A DNA stretch of 64,000 nt from Xanthomonas campestris pv. badrii. GTDB taxonomy: Bacteria > Pseudomonadota > Gammaproteobacteria > Xanthomonadales > Xanthomonadaceae. Below the pieces are notes generated by a model. The model was not told where the DNA came from and searched no databases. It worked only from the letters and a program-made list of their open reading frames with translations. Where the stretch lies: the NCBI RefSeq assembly GCF_012848175.1, contig NZ_CP051651.1, forward strand, positions 620,001-684,000, written 5' to 3'. The number at the start of each line of letters is the position of its first letter. Position 1 is the first letter of the stretch. This document shows, piece by piece, positions 29,799 to 38,694 of the stretch. Position numbers and translations under genes: made by a program.

Positions 29799-29996
29799 AT
29801 GACCGCTCATCCCGTGCTGCTTCGCTCCGAACCGGTCAACCTGCGCGACCGCGCCGTACCCCGCGTGGTACCTGCCGAAGACCTCATCACCAGCGAGGCC
29901 TTGCTCAAGGGGCGTCGCGAAGTGCTGATCCAGCATGGCGATCGCGTCTATCGCCTGCGCCACACCAGCAACGACAAGCTCATCCTGACCAAGTAA
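29799..29996 (+). CDS. hemP: Hemin uptake protein HemP
   Basis: A 65-residue protein with the HemP signature at its C-terminus: SEALLKGRREVLIQHGDRVYRLRHTSNDKLILTK in overall pattern, that is xLxxGxxExxIxHxGxxYxLRxTxxgKLILTK. In other bacteria HemP stimulates expression of, or assists, hemin uptake under iron starvation. The start at 29799 (MTAHPVLL) follows GGAGA at a good distance; the longer frame would include the Fur boxes. It is the first gene of the hemin locus. Confidence 0.9.
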   Translation: MTAHPVLLRSEPVNLRDRAVPRVVPAEDLITSEALLKGRREVLIQHGDRVYRLRHTSNDKLILTK

Positions 29997-30292
29997 GTCG
30001 CGTCCCCCACGTCATCCCAGCGAAGGGAACCGCTGCGCCCCGCTCAATCGGGCGCAGACGCCGCCACGGCAAGCCGCCGGCATCGCCTTGATGCGATGTC
30101 GGCGTGCGATGCCCGCTGCCGGCAGGGTTCCGCAGCCATTGCACTTGCACCATCGGCGCCGCTCTGCAGGGGCGCCGGCTGTTCGCCGCGGGCGTTGCCG
30201 CCGCCGTCCGCCACCCACCTCTCCACCCTCGGTTGCCGTGCGCGGCCGGTTGGCTGTGCGCGCTGCCGGGGGTCTTCCACAAAGGTTGCTTG
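29997..30292. other. Intergenic region between hemP and the hemin receptor
   Basis: These 296 bases contain no supported gene. Open frames on both strands look like shadows. There is no obvious terminator or second Fur box, so the receptor may be read from the hemP promoter. Confidence 0.4.
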
Positions 30293-32524
30293 ATGATTCG
30301 CCTGCATCCGCTGGTGGTCGCGCTGTCGCTCGCGCTACCCGCCGCCCCGTTGTGCGCCCACGCCGCAGAATCCGATGCCGACGGCGACGCCGCGCGGGAA
30401 GTGCACGACTTCGACCGTCTGCAGGTCACCGCCACGCGGACCCAGCGCGCGCTGGTGGATGTGCCGGCCACGGTGGATGTGATCGACCGCGAACAACTGG
30501 ACAACCAGCTGGTGCGCGAGCTCAAGGACCTGTTCCGCTACACGCCGGGGGTGTCGGTGACCAGCACCAGCGGACGCTTCACCGGCACCAACGGCATCCG
30601 CATCCGCGGCCTGGATGGCAATCGCGTGGCAATCCTGGTGGACAACGTGCCGGTGTCGGACACCTTCGCGTTCGGCAGCTACCTCAATGCCAATCGCAAC
30701 TTCGTCGACCTGGAAACGCTCAAGCGCGTGGAAGTGGTGCGCGGGCCGGCCAGTTCCTTGTACGGCTCCGATGCCCTGGGCGGTGTGGTGGCCTTCGTCA
30801 CCAAGGATCCGGCCGATTATCTGCGCGAGGACAAGCGCAGCTACGTCGGCCTGAAGTTCGGCTACGAAGGAGACTGGAATGGCCTGTTCGCCGGCGCCAC
30901 CGGCGCGTTTGGCGGCGAGCGCTGGAGCGGCATGGTGGCGGTGGCGCATCGCCAGGGCCAGGAAACGCAGAACCAGGGCGACAACCGCAGCCGCGATGCC
31001 ACCCGCACCGCCGCCAACCCGCAGACCGTGGACGGCCGCAGCGTGCTGACCAAACTGGTCTATGCGCCGAGCGCGCAGCAGCGCTTCAAGCTCACCGTGG
31101 AAGGCAACGAGGACTACGGCAGCATCGAGGCCTTGAGCAGTATCGATACGCGCTCGCCGACACCGTCGCTGCGGGTGTTGTCGCAGCAGGGGCGCGATCA
31201 TCAGACCCGTGCGCGGGTCTCGTTGCGGCACGAGCTGGATGCGCTGGACGCCGCGCTTGCCGACGACCTGCAATGGCTGCTGTATCGCCAGGACAGCGAA
31301 AGCCTGCAGCGCACCAACGAGCTGCGCGGCAACGCGACCCGCCGCCACAACGAACACAGCTTCGACCAGCGCGTGTACGGGCTGCTGGTCAATGCGCACA
31401 AGGTCATCGCCACCGATGCGCTGCAGCACGACATCACCTATGGGCTGGACGCTACCTGGACCGACACCCGCGCCAAGCGCGACGGCTATTCGCTGACGCT
31501 TGCCAACGGCGCGATCAGCAACCGGGTCGGCCAGGATGTGTTTCCCGTGCGCGATTTCCCCAAGAGCGAAACCACCAAGCTCGGCCTGTACGCGCAGGAC
31601 GAGATCGGCCTGCTGGATGGAAGGCTGTCGCTGACGCCGGGCGTGCGCGTGGATTATTTCCGCCTGTCGCCGCAGATGGACGATATCTTCCGCGAAGACA
31701 ATCCGGGCGTGGCGGTGGCAACCATCGACCAGACCCAGGTCTCGCCCAAGTTCGGTGCGGTGTGGCGCTTTTCCGATACCTGGTCGGCCTACGCCAATTA
31801 CGCGCATGGCTTCCGCGCCCCGCCTTACAACGACGTCAATATCGGCTTCACCAATCTGCAGTCGCGCTACACCGCCATCGCCAACCCCGATCTGAAAGCG
31901 GAAACCAGCCGCGGTGGCGAAGTGGGGCTGCGCTTCAACGATGCGGTGGGGTATCTCGGCCTGGCCGTGTACTACACCGATTACCGCAACTTCATCGAGT
32001 CGAACGCGCCGGCCGGTACCAACGCCGATGGCTTCCTGGTGTTCCAGTCGCGCAATGTCGACGATGTGGTGATCAAGGGCGCCGAAGCGCGCGGCGGGCT
32101 CGATCTGGGCGTGCTGGCCGGCTGGCAGGGCTGGTCGTTGAACAGCGCGGTGGCGTATTCGGAAGGCGACAACCGCACCGACAACACGCCGCTCAACTCG
32201 GTGGATCCGCTGCGCGGCACGCTGGGCCTGGCCTTCGACGGCACGCAGTGGGGCGCCGAACTGATCGGCACCTTCGTCGCGCGCAAGCGTCGCCCGCAGC
32301 TGGACAGTTATTACACGCCGGCCGGCTACGCCACGCTGGACCTGATGGGGCATTGGGAGTTCGCGCCCGGCGCCAAGCTCACCGCCGGCATCTTCAACCT
32401 GGCCGACCGGCGTTATGTGGACTGGAATACGTTGCCCAACGGCACGCTTGCCAGCAGCACCGTGGTCGATCGCTTCACCGCAGCCGGGCGCACCGCCTCG
32501 GTCAGCCTGGCCGTGAGCTGGTAG
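30293..32524 (+). CDS. TonB-dependent hemin/hemoglobin receptor
   Basis: A 743-residue outer-membrane receptor. It has a signal peptide ending near HAAES, a TonB box-like DFDRLQVTATRT, a plug domain (DLFRYTPGVSVTSTSGRF, IRIRGLDGNRVAILVDN, VEVVRGPASSLYGSDALGG), then a 22-strand barrel ending in SLAVSW with terminal aromatic Trp. The FRAP motif (YAHGFRAPPYND) and NPDLKAETSRG are characteristic of hemin receptors (HmuR/HemR group). The start at MIRLHPLVV was chosen for the signal peptide. It sits between hemP and two more genes of the hemin locus. Siderophore receptors share the fold but not the FRAP/NPDL pair. Confidence 0.9.
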   Translation: MIRLHPLVVALSLALPAAPLCAHAAESDADGDAAREVHDFDRLQVTATRTQRALVDVPATVDVIDREQLDNQLVRELKDLFRYTPGVSVTSTSGRFTGTNGIRIRGLDGNRVAILVDNVPVSDTFAFGSYLNANRNFVDLETLKRVEVVRGPASSLYGSDALGGVVAFVTKDPADYLREDKRSYVGLKFGYEGDWNGLFAGATGAFGGERWSGMVAVAHRQGQETQNQGDNRSRDATRTAANPQTVDGRSVLTKLVYAPSAQQRFKLTVEGNEDYGSIEALSSIDTRSPTPSLRVLSQQGRDHQTRARVSLRHELDALDAALADDLQWLLYRQDSESLQRTNELRGNATRRHNEHSFDQRVYGLLVNAHKVIATDALQHDITYGLDATWTDTRAKRDGYSLTLANGAISNRVGQDVFPVRDFPKSETTKLGLYAQDEIGLLDGRLSLTPGVRVDYFRLSPQMDDIFREDNPGVAVATIDQTQVSPKFGAVWRFSDTWSAYANYAHGFRAPPYNDVNIGFTNLQSRYTAIANPDLKAETSRGGEVGLRFNDAVGYLGLAVYYTDYRNFIESNAPAGTNADGFLVFQSRNVDDVVIKGAEARGGLDLGVLAGWQGWSLNSAVAYSEGDNRTDNTPLNSVDPLRGTLGLAFDGTQWGAELIGTFVARKRRPQLDSYYTPAGYATLDLMGHWEFAPGAKLTAGIFNLADRRYVDWNTLPNGTLASSTVVDRFTAAGRTASVSLAVSW

Positions 32525-32529
32525 CGGCC

Positions 32530-33171
32530 ATGCCCATCGTCCGCCCGCTGCCATCGTCGTCGACCGCGCGTGCCACCGGCCGCACGCTGCCACGCCCGTC
32601 GCAGCTGGCGGCCTTGGGCACGGTGCTCTGCATGTATCGCCCCGCACTCGGTCACGAACTCGATGGATGGCAGCATGCGGTCGAGGCAGCAGCCTGCCGC
32701 CAGCTCGATAGCGACGGTGTGCGCGAGGGCATCTGGTTCTTCGATGCCGAAGGACATTGCTGCTGGCGGCTCTACCTGTTGCCCGACAGCGATTTTCTGG
32801 ACTGGGATCGGCTGGTGTCGCGGTTGCCGCCGTTGTCGATGGACGCCCAGGCAACCGGTCCGGGCATGGGCCTGGGTGAGCGCCTGTGGCGTCGCCTGGC
32901 CGGACGCATGCGTGGCGAAACCTGGCGACTGAGCGCGCTGCGCCTGAGCGCCGGTAGTTATCGCGCGCCGCCGCTGGCGGCCAGCCTGACCACCGTCTCA
33001 GCGCTGGGTGCGGTGGTGGCCGCGCGAGTGGCGCACGATGAAGGCATCGAGGCGCAGGTGGCGGTGGATGATTGCTGCTGCGCGCGTGCCGCGGCGCTGC
33101 GATCCGGCCCGATCACCGCCGGCAGCGACCCGACCGCCATGACCTCTGCCTTGTTGCGGCTACGCCGCTGA
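32530..33171 (+). CDS. Hypothetical protein of the hemin locus
   Basis: A 213-residue cytosolic protein starting five bases after the receptor stop. Visible features are a conserved-looking GIWFFDAEGHCCWRLYLLPD stretch (about residues 69-88), PGMGLGERLWRRLAGR, and a CCC cluster near residue 185. Location suggests a part in hemin handling; Xanthomonas homologues have been called hemin transport proteins, but I see no motif that proves it. A His/Cys-rich surface would suit heme binding (inference). Confidence 0.65.
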   Translation: MPIVRPLPSSSTARATGRTLPRPSQLAALGTVLCMYRPALGHELDGWQHAVEAAACRQLDSDGVREGIWFFDAEGHCCWRLYLLPDSDFLDWDRLVSRLPPLSMDAQATGPGMGLGERLWRRLAGRMRGETWRLSALRLSAGSYRAPPLAASLTTVSALGAVVAARVAHDEGIEAQVAVDDCCCARAAALRSGPITAGSDPTAMTSALLRLRR

Positions 33172-33200
33172 TGTTCCCGATACCACAAACGAGAGTTCCA

Positions 33201-34127
33201 ATGAGCCGATTGTTGCCACGCTGTATCGCCATCACCCTGGGCCTGTTGCCCCTGGCCGACGCCGCCGCCGATCCCGAACGGGATCGCCAGAGCATCCTGG
33301 CGATGCAGGGCGAATACGCGGTGGACTTCGCCTTCGACGAAACCGTGCTGCTCAAGCCCGGCTACGAGCGCGCCTCGGCGATGCGCAGTGGCGCCAACGA
33401 GGTGGTCATCGTGGTGGAGGATTCGCCACGCAAGCTGGTGTTGCAGCATCTGCTGGTCGACGAAAAGACCAGGCATGTGACCAAGCACTGGCGGCAGGAC
33501 TGGGTGTACGAAGCACCGCAGCGTTTCGAATTCACCGCCGACCAGACCTGGCAGGTGCGTGCGCTGCCGGCATCGGCCACGCAGGGCGCATGGACGCAAT
33601 GCGTCTTCGAGGTCAGCGATGCGCCGCGCTATTGCGGCACCGGCCGCTGGGACTACGCCGATGGCCATCCCACCTGGAGCAGCGATCCGAGCTGGCGCCC
33701 CCTGCCGCGCCGTGAGTACACCAAGCGCAGCGACTACAACGCGCTATCGGTGATCAACCGGCACACGCTCACGCCCAGCGGCTGGACGCACGAGCAGTTC
33801 AATACCAAGGTGCTGCGCAAGCCCGACGGCAGCCAGGAGCCCATCGCGCGCGAATTCGGGTTCAATGATTACCGCAAGACCACCGAGCTGGACTTTGCCC
33901 CCGCCTATGCGTACTGGAAGGGCACGCAGGGGTATTGGGCCAAGGTACGCGCACGCTGGGCCAGATTCCTGGACACCCCGCCTGGCCTGCATCTGAAGAC
34001 CAAGCCCGACGGCATGGCGATGATCATGCCGATGTTCCAACAGGCCGAACGCGTGCAGCAGGGCAAGCGGGTCAAGGACGCGCAGATCGATGCGGTGTTT
34101 GCGCAGTGGGTGGAACCAGCGAACTAG
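33201..34127 (+). CDS. DUF6607 family exported protein
   Basis: A 308-residue protein with a cleavable signal peptide (MSRLLPRCIAITLGLLPLADAAA). Motifs visible are QGEYAVDFAFDETVLLKPGY, HWRQDWVYEAP, CGTGRWDYADGHPTWSSDP, RREYTKRSDYNAL and FGFNDYRKTTELDF. These fit the DUF6607 family as I recall it, which often sits next to TonB-dependent heme receptors. It is probably periplasmic. It is the last gene of the hemin locus, followed by a long hairpin. The function is unknown. Confidence 0.78.
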   Translation: MSRLLPRCIAITLGLLPLADAAADPERDRQSILAMQGEYAVDFAFDETVLLKPGYERASAMRSGANEVVIVVEDSPRKLVLQHLLVDEKTRHVTKHWRQDWVYEAPQRFEFTADQTWQVRALPASATQGAWTQCVFEVSDAPRYCGTGRWDYADGHPTWSSDPSWRPLPRREYTKRSDYNALSVINRHTLTPSGWTHEQFNTKVLRKPDGSQEPIAREFGFNDYRKTTELDFAPAYAYWKGTQGYWAKVRARWARFLDTPPGLHLKTKPDGMAMIMPMFQQAERVQQGKRVKDAQIDAVFAQWVEPAN

Positions 34128-34140
34128 CCAGCCACCTGCC

Positions 34141-34207
34141 GCAGCAGCGCACCCGGGCGCGAACGGCCTTGCCGGTGACGCCCGATCGAGCCCGGGTGCG
34201 CTGCTGC
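34141..34207. terminator. Long perfect stem between convergent genes
   Basis: Arms gcagcagcgcacccgggc (34141-34158) and its exact complement (34190-34207) form an 18-bp stem with a 31-base loop, between the convergent DUF6607 and DUF486 genes. No T-run follows. It probably acts as a bidirectional transcription end or mRNA 3' protector. Confidence 0.6.
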
Positions 34208-34221
34208 ACGCAAGGCGGTCG

Positions 34222-34575
34222 TTATTCCTTGAACATCAAAAACGCCGCCACCAGGATCAGCCCGAACGCGGCCCAATGATTCCACTTCAGCGACTGGCCC
34301 AGGTAGAAGGTCGAGAAGCCCGCGAACACCAGCAGCGTGATCACTTCCTGCATGCCCTTGAGCTGCGGCGCGGAATACACCGCGCTGCCCAGGCGGTTGC
34401 CCGGCACCTGCAGGCAGTATTCGAAGAAGGCGATGCCCCAGCTGACCAGGATGGCGATCATCAGCGGCGTGCTCTTGTGCTTCAGGTGGCCGTACCAGGC
34501 GAAGGTCATGAACACATTGCTGGCGATCAGCAGCAGGACCGGATACAGGTAGGCGGTGAAGGGGGCAGTGGGCAT
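34222..34575 (-). CDS. DUF486 family small membrane protein
   Basis: A 117-residue protein with four hydrophobic helices (about residues 8-28, 38-56, 72-92 and 98-115). NVFMTFAWYGHLKH, SWGIAFFEYCLQVPGNRLG and QLKGMQEVITLLVFAGFSTFYLG are the DUF486 signature. The fold resembles small multidrug-resistance-type transporters. The start at MPTAPFTAYL (34575) keeps the first helix intact. Substrate unknown. Confidence 0.88.
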   Translation of the reverse strand: MPTAPFTAYLYPVLLLIASNVFMTFAWYGHLKHKSTPLMIAILVSWGIAFFEYCLQVPGNRLGSAVYSAPQLKGMQEVITLLVFAGFSTFYLGQSLKWNHWAAFGLILVAAFLMFKE

Positions 34576-34736
34576 GACGGCGGCGGCGGGAAAGGGGCCG
34601 GAAGCATAAGCCAGCCCCGTTAAGCGCACGCGACCGCGTCGATGAGCCCGGCAGACGCGGTCAGGGCGCTCGAAGCCATAGCGAATGGTTGACCGCAGTA
34701 CGGCCAGGCAACTGCCTGGCCGCCCATGGCCGCCCG

Positions 34737-35621
34737 CTAGCGCTGCATGCCCCAGCGGCGCACGGTCAGCCGCTCGATGGCCTGGAACACCACGCCTTCC
34801 ACCAGCAGGCCCAGCACGATCACCATGGCCAGGCCGGCGAACACGCGGTCGGTGTACAGTTCATTGCGATTCTGGAAGATGTACCAGCCCAGACCGCCCT
34901 GGCCGGAGGTGGCGCCGAACACCAGCTCGGCGGCGATCAGGGTGCGCCAGGCGAATGCCCAGCCGATCTTCAGGCCGGACAGGATCGCCGGCAGCGCGGC
35001 CGGGATCAGCAGCTGCGCCACATAGCGCGGCCCACGCAATCCGTAATTGCGCCCGGCCATGCGCAAGGTCTCCGGCACCGCCTGGAAGCCGGCATGGGTG
35101 GTCAGCGCCAGCGGCCACAGCACCGAGTGCACCAGCACGAACACCAGGCTGCCGATGCCCAGGCCGAACCACAGCAAGGCCAGTGGCAGCAGTGCAATCG
35201 CCGGCAACGGATTGAACATGGCGGTCAGCGTGCCCAGCACATCGCGGCCCCAGCGGGTGGACGCGGCCACGGCGGTCAGCCCGAACGCCGACACCACGCC
35301 CAGCAGATAGCCCTGCGCCAGTACCCGCAGCGACGCAGCCACCCGACGCAGCAATTCGCCCGACAACAGGCCATCGTAGAACGCGCGTGCGGTCTGCGCC
35401 GCGCTGGGCAGCATCAGGTCGTCGCCGACCACACGCGCAGCGATCTCCCACACCGCCGCCAGCACCACCAGCACCACGGCCTTGCGCAGCCATGCCGGCG
35501 CCTGCCAGCGGATCGGCGCGGCGGCGGTCAGCAGGGCCGGATCCAGTGGCTGCAACGCCAGTTCGTATTCCGGCCGCACCGGCGGAACCGGCGGCCGCGC
35601 GGCAGCGGGCGAGCGGCTCAT
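34737..35621 (-). CDS. ABC transporter permease, taurine/sulfonate type
   Basis: A 294-residue inner-membrane permease with about six helices. It contains the ABC-contact loop RMAGRNYGLRGPRYVAQLLIPAALPAILSGL, equivalent to the EAA motif, as in TauC/SsuC. The first ~45 residues form a cytosolic, Pro-rich tail longer than usual. The start overlaps the end of the ATPase gene (ATGA), the last gene of a tauD-SBP-ATPase-permease operon. It imports an organosulfur compound such as taurine; the exact ligand is not readable. Confidence 0.88.
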   Translation of the reverse strand: MSRSPAAARPPVPPVRPEYELALQPLDPALLTAAAPIRWQAPAWLRKAVVLVVLAAVWEIAARVVGDDLMLPSAAQTARAFYDGLLSGELLRRVAASLRVLAQGYLLGVVSAFGLTAVAASTRWGRDVLGTLTAMFNPLPAIALLPLALLWFGLGIGSLVFVLVHSVLWPLALTTHAGFQAVPETLRMAGRNYGLRGPRYVAQLLIPAALPAILSGLKIGWAFAWRTLIAAELVFGATSGQGGLGWYIFQNRNELYTDRVFAGLAMVIVLGLLVEGVVFQAIERLTVRRWGMQR

Positions 35622-36451
35622 GGCAGCGCCTCGCGTTGCAGCTGGGCTGGGCGACGCAGCGGCGCCACCTTGTCGTCGGCCAGCGTGTCGTCAGGCAGCT
35701 CGAACAACAGGCGATGGATGCGCTGCGCAGTCTGCTGGAAGGCCACGCTGCCGGCGCTGTGCGGGCCGAAGGCATGCGCATTGAGTTCGGCACGCACCTG
35801 ACCCGGATGCGGCGACAGCAGCAGCACGCGGTTGCCGACCACCAATGCTTCCTCGATGGAATGGGTGACGAACAACAGGGTGAAGCGCGCCTGCTCCCAC
35901 AGCTCCAGCACCTGCTCCTGCATGCGCGAGCGGGTCAAGGCATCCAGTGCGGCGAACGGCTCGTCCATCAGCAACACGCGCGGACGCATCGCCAGCGCAC
36001 GCGCGATCGCCACGCGTTGTTTCATGCCGCCGGACAAGGTGTGCGGGTAAGCATCGGCAAACCCGCTCAGCCCGACCTGGGCCAGGCTCTCGTCTGCCCG
36101 CTCCCGGGCTTCGGCGCGGCCGAGCTTGCGCGCTGCGCGCAGCCCGAACACCACGTTCTCGCGCACGGTTTTCCAGGGCGCGAGTTGATCGAATTCCTGG
36201 AACACCACCACCCGGTCCGGCCCCGGCCCGGTCACCACCTGCCCATCCAGGCGGATCTGCCCCTCGCGCGGCGGCACGAAGCCGGCCACCGCCTTGAGCA
36301 GGGTGGACTTGCCGCAGCCGGACGGCCCCAGCAGCACGAAGCGGTCGGCCGCATGCACATCGAAGCGCACCCGATGGGTGGCCCGCACTGCCCGCTGTGC
36401 GTTGACGTATTCCAGGCTGACGTGATCGACCTGCAGCAAGGGTGTCGCCAT
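35618..36451 (-). CDS. ABC transporter ATP-binding protein, taurine/sulfonate type
   Basis: A 277-residue ATPase. Walker A is LLGPSGCGKSTLLKAVAG (about residue 40), the signature LSGGMKQRVAIARAL, Walker B VLLMDEPFAALD, and the switch His is in FVTHSIEEAL. The sequence is of the NrtD/TauB/SsuB subgroup. It lies two bases downstream of the binding-protein stop and overlaps the permease. It powers import through the permease at 34737-35621. Confidence 0.92.
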   Translation of the reverse strand: MATPLLQVDHVSLEYVNAQRAVRATHRVRFDVHAADRFVLLGPSGCGKSTLLKAVAGFVPPREGQIRLDGQVVTGPGPDRVVVFQEFDQLAPWKTVRENVVFGLRAARKLGRAEARERADESLAQVGLSGFADAYPHTLSGGMKQRVAIARALAMRPRVLLMDEPFAALDALTRSRMQEQVLELWEQARFTLLFVTHSIEEALVVGNRVLLLSPHPGQVRAELNAHAFGPHSAGSVAFQQTAQRIHRLLFELPDDTLADDKVAPLRRPAQLQREALP

Positions 36452-36453
36452 GC

Positions 36454-37497
36454 TCAGCTCCCGCCCGCAATCAGCGGGTCGTCGAAGAAGTAATCGCCCA
36501 CCTTGGCCGGCGCCTGCTTGATCGCGCCGCTGCGCTGCATGAACTGGCCAAGCTTCAATGTGTTCTGCGGCGCCACGGTGAATTGCACCTTGGGGTCCTT
36601 GAGGATCTGCAGGACCAGCGCACGGTCGATGCTCGATCCGTTCCGGCGCAGGAAGATATCCGCCGCCTGCTCCGGGTGCGCGGCGACGAACGTCGCGGCC
36701 TGGTCCAGTGCGGCCACGAACGCGCGATAGGTCTTGGGGTTGTCGCTGCGGAATTTTTCGGTGGCGTACAGCACCGTGGCCGACGACGGCCCACCCTCGA
36801 TGTCATACGAGCTGGTGACGATATGCGCGGCCGGGTTGCGCGCCAGCTCCTGCTCCTGGAATGGCGGGCTGGCGAAATGCGCGGTGATCTCGGTGCGGCC
36901 ACGGATGATCGCCGCCGCCGCATCCGGGTGCGGCAGGGCCACCTGCAGCGGATCCAGCTGATGGGTGCCCTTGTCGCCCCAGCGCTGTTGCGAGGCATGC
37001 TGCAGAAACCGCGACTGCACCGAAACGCCGGTGGCCGGAACCGCGATGCGGTCCTTCGGGGTGAAGTCGCCGATGCTCTTGATGCGCGGGTTGTTGCTGA
37101 TCAGGTAGTACGGAAAATTGCCCAACGACGCCACCCCGCGCACATTCTGCCGGCCACGGGTGCGGTCCCAGATGGTGAACAACGGACCGACACCGGCCCC
37201 GGCGATATCGATCGAACCGGTGAGCAAGGCATCGTTGACCGCCGCGCCGCCGGACAGCTGCAGGAACTGCACGTCGATGTCCACGCCGGCTTTCCTGCCT
37301 TGCTGCTCGATCAGCTTCTGATCCTGCGCCACGTCCAGCAGCAGGTAGACGATGCCGAACTGCTTGGCGATGCGCAGCTTGCCCTCGGCCTGCGCCGCGC
37401 TGCTCAACAGCGGCAGTGCCGCCAGCAGCAGGACCGCCACGCGCCGGGAAAAACGGCGGCGCAGCAACGGTGCGTGGGAAGTCACGGTCAGACGCAT
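36454..37497 (-). CDS. ABC transporter periplasmic substrate-binding protein, sulfonate/nitrate type
   Basis: A 347-residue exported binding protein. The signal peptide runs to AAQA-EGKLRIAKQ. LRIAKQFGIVYLLLDVAQDQKLIEQQ and QLSGGAAVNDALLTGSIDIAGAGVGPLF are typical of the TauA/SsuA/NrtA group. The start MRLTVTSHAPLLRRRF at 37497 gives a basic n-region. It follows tauD by 40 bp and precedes the ATPase by 2 bp. The ligand is probably a sulfonate or sulfate ester, since the first gene is a TauD-type dioxygenase. Confidence 0.88.
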   Translation of the reverse strand: MRLTVTSHAPLLRRRFSRRVAVLLLAALPLLSSAAQAEGKLRIAKQFGIVYLLLDVAQDQKLIEQQGRKAGVDIDVQFLQLSGGAAVNDALLTGSIDIAGAGVGPLFTIWDRTRGRQNVRGVASLGNFPYYLISNNPRIKSIGDFTPKDRIAVPATGVSVQSRFLQHASQQRWGDKGTHQLDPLQVALPHPDAAAAIIRGRTEITAHFASPPFQEQELARNPAAHIVTSSYDIEGGPSSATVLYATEKFRSDNPKTYRAFVAALDQAATFVAAHPEQAADIFLRRNGSSIDRALVLQILKDPKVQFTVAPQNTLKLGQFMQRSGAIKQAPAKVGDYFFDDPLIAGGS

Positions 37498-37537
37498 GCA
37501 GCGCTCCGGTAGCCAGGGGGAAGGGGCAGCGGTGCGG

Positions 37538-38455
37538 TCAGAACGGCGCATCGCCTTCGATAGTGGTGCGGTTGAGCCGGCGCCGCAGGTGGTCGGGCGT
37601 CCCGGCGGCCAGATGCATCACCGAGCGGTTGTCCCAGAACACCATGTCGTGCGGCTGCCAGCGGTGCCGGTACACCAGCGCCGCGCGCGTGCTGTGCGCG
37701 AACAAGGTCTGCAGCAGCGCGTGGCTCTCGTCCTCGGGCAGCCCGACGATGCGGGTGGTGAAATGTTCGCTGACGAACAAGGCCTTCTGCCCGGTTTCCG
37801 GGTGTGTGCGCACCACCGGATGCTGCACCGGCGTGACCTCGGCAATCTGCTCCGGCGTCAACGCCGGGCGCCACGGGTTGCGCGCGCGCAACGCCTCGTA
37901 TTTGGCCAGATAGCTGTGCTCGGCGCGCAGGTCCTGCACGGTGCGCTTGAGTGCATCAGGCAAGGTCTGCCAGGCCAGGTGCTGGTTGGCGAACAAGGTA
38001 TCGCCGCCCTCGGCAGGCAGCTCCTGTGCATGCAGCAGCGAGCCCAGGCTGGGGGTCTGCTTGTAGGACAGGTCCGAGTGCCAGTAATGCCCGGCATCGC
38101 CCAGGCCGATCGGCTGGCCGTGTTCCTTGATGTTGGAAACCACCAGCACTTCCGGATGTCCACGCAGCTGGAAATTGCGCAGCACGTGGATCTGCAGCGG
38201 GCCGAAGCGCCGGCTGAAGGCGACCTGCTGCGCCGGGGTGATGCGCTGATCGCGAAACACCAGCACGTGGTACTCCAGGTGCGCGCGGTGGATGCGCGCG
38301 AAGGTCTCCGCATCCAGCGGCTGCGACAGCTCCAGACCGATGACTTCCGCGCCCAGCGGCGCATCGAAGGGCACGATCCGCACGCCTGAAGCATCCGCGG
38401 TGGTGGCACCGGCGCGCAGCGGTTGCGCGCGCGTGGCAGAACTTACACTGACCAT
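37538..38455 (-). CDS. tauD: TauD/TfdA-family Fe(II)/2-oxoglutarate dioxygenase
   Basis: A 305-residue enzyme of the taurine dioxygenase family, which hydroxylates the carbon next to sulfur so that sulfite is released. The iron facial triad is partly visible: HYWHSDLSYKQTPSLGSLLHA (HxD) and the distal His in WDNRSVMHLAAG, with the 2-oxoglutarate Arg in RRRLNRTTIEGD. Start at MVSVSSATRAQPLR (38455). It heads the transporter operon, so import and cleavage of the same compound are linked. Alkyl-sulfate or taurine are both possible substrates. Confidence 0.88.
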   Translation of the reverse strand: MVSVSSATRAQPLRAGATTADASGVRIVPFDAPLGAEVIGLELSQPLDAETFARIHRAHLEYHVLVFRDQRITPAQQVAFSRRFGPLQIHVLRNFQLRGHPEVLVVSNIKEHGQPIGLGDAGHYWHSDLSYKQTPSLGSLLHAQELPAEGGDTLFANQHLAWQTLPDALKRTVQDLRAEHSYLAKYEALRARNPWRPALTPEQIAEVTPVQHPVVRTHPETGQKALFVSEHFTTRIVGLPEDESHALLQTLFAHSTRAALVYRHRWQPHDMVFWDNRSVMHLAAGTPDHLRRRLNRTTIEGDAPF

Positions 38456-38694
38456 GACCCATGCACCTCCACAACAGCAAACGCCGCCCAACGGCGACCG
38501 GACTGGTCACTGTAGGCAGTCGTGTTCCTGCTGCGAACATACGATTGGCAAGGTGCTTATGCGCTGGCGATATATGCCATGCCCCGGCCGCCGCATCGCG
38601 CTTTGCGCGCCGCAGATGCCGCTGTACTGATCGACAGCGCCATCATGCGAGGCGGCACATGCCGTCGTCAGCATGCGTCGCATTTCAATCGCGC

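Noticed and set aside
30335..32854. 839-codon minus-strand frame opposite the hemin receptor
   Set aside because: Antisense shadow of a gene with clear TonB-receptor motifs; composition typical of GC shadows.
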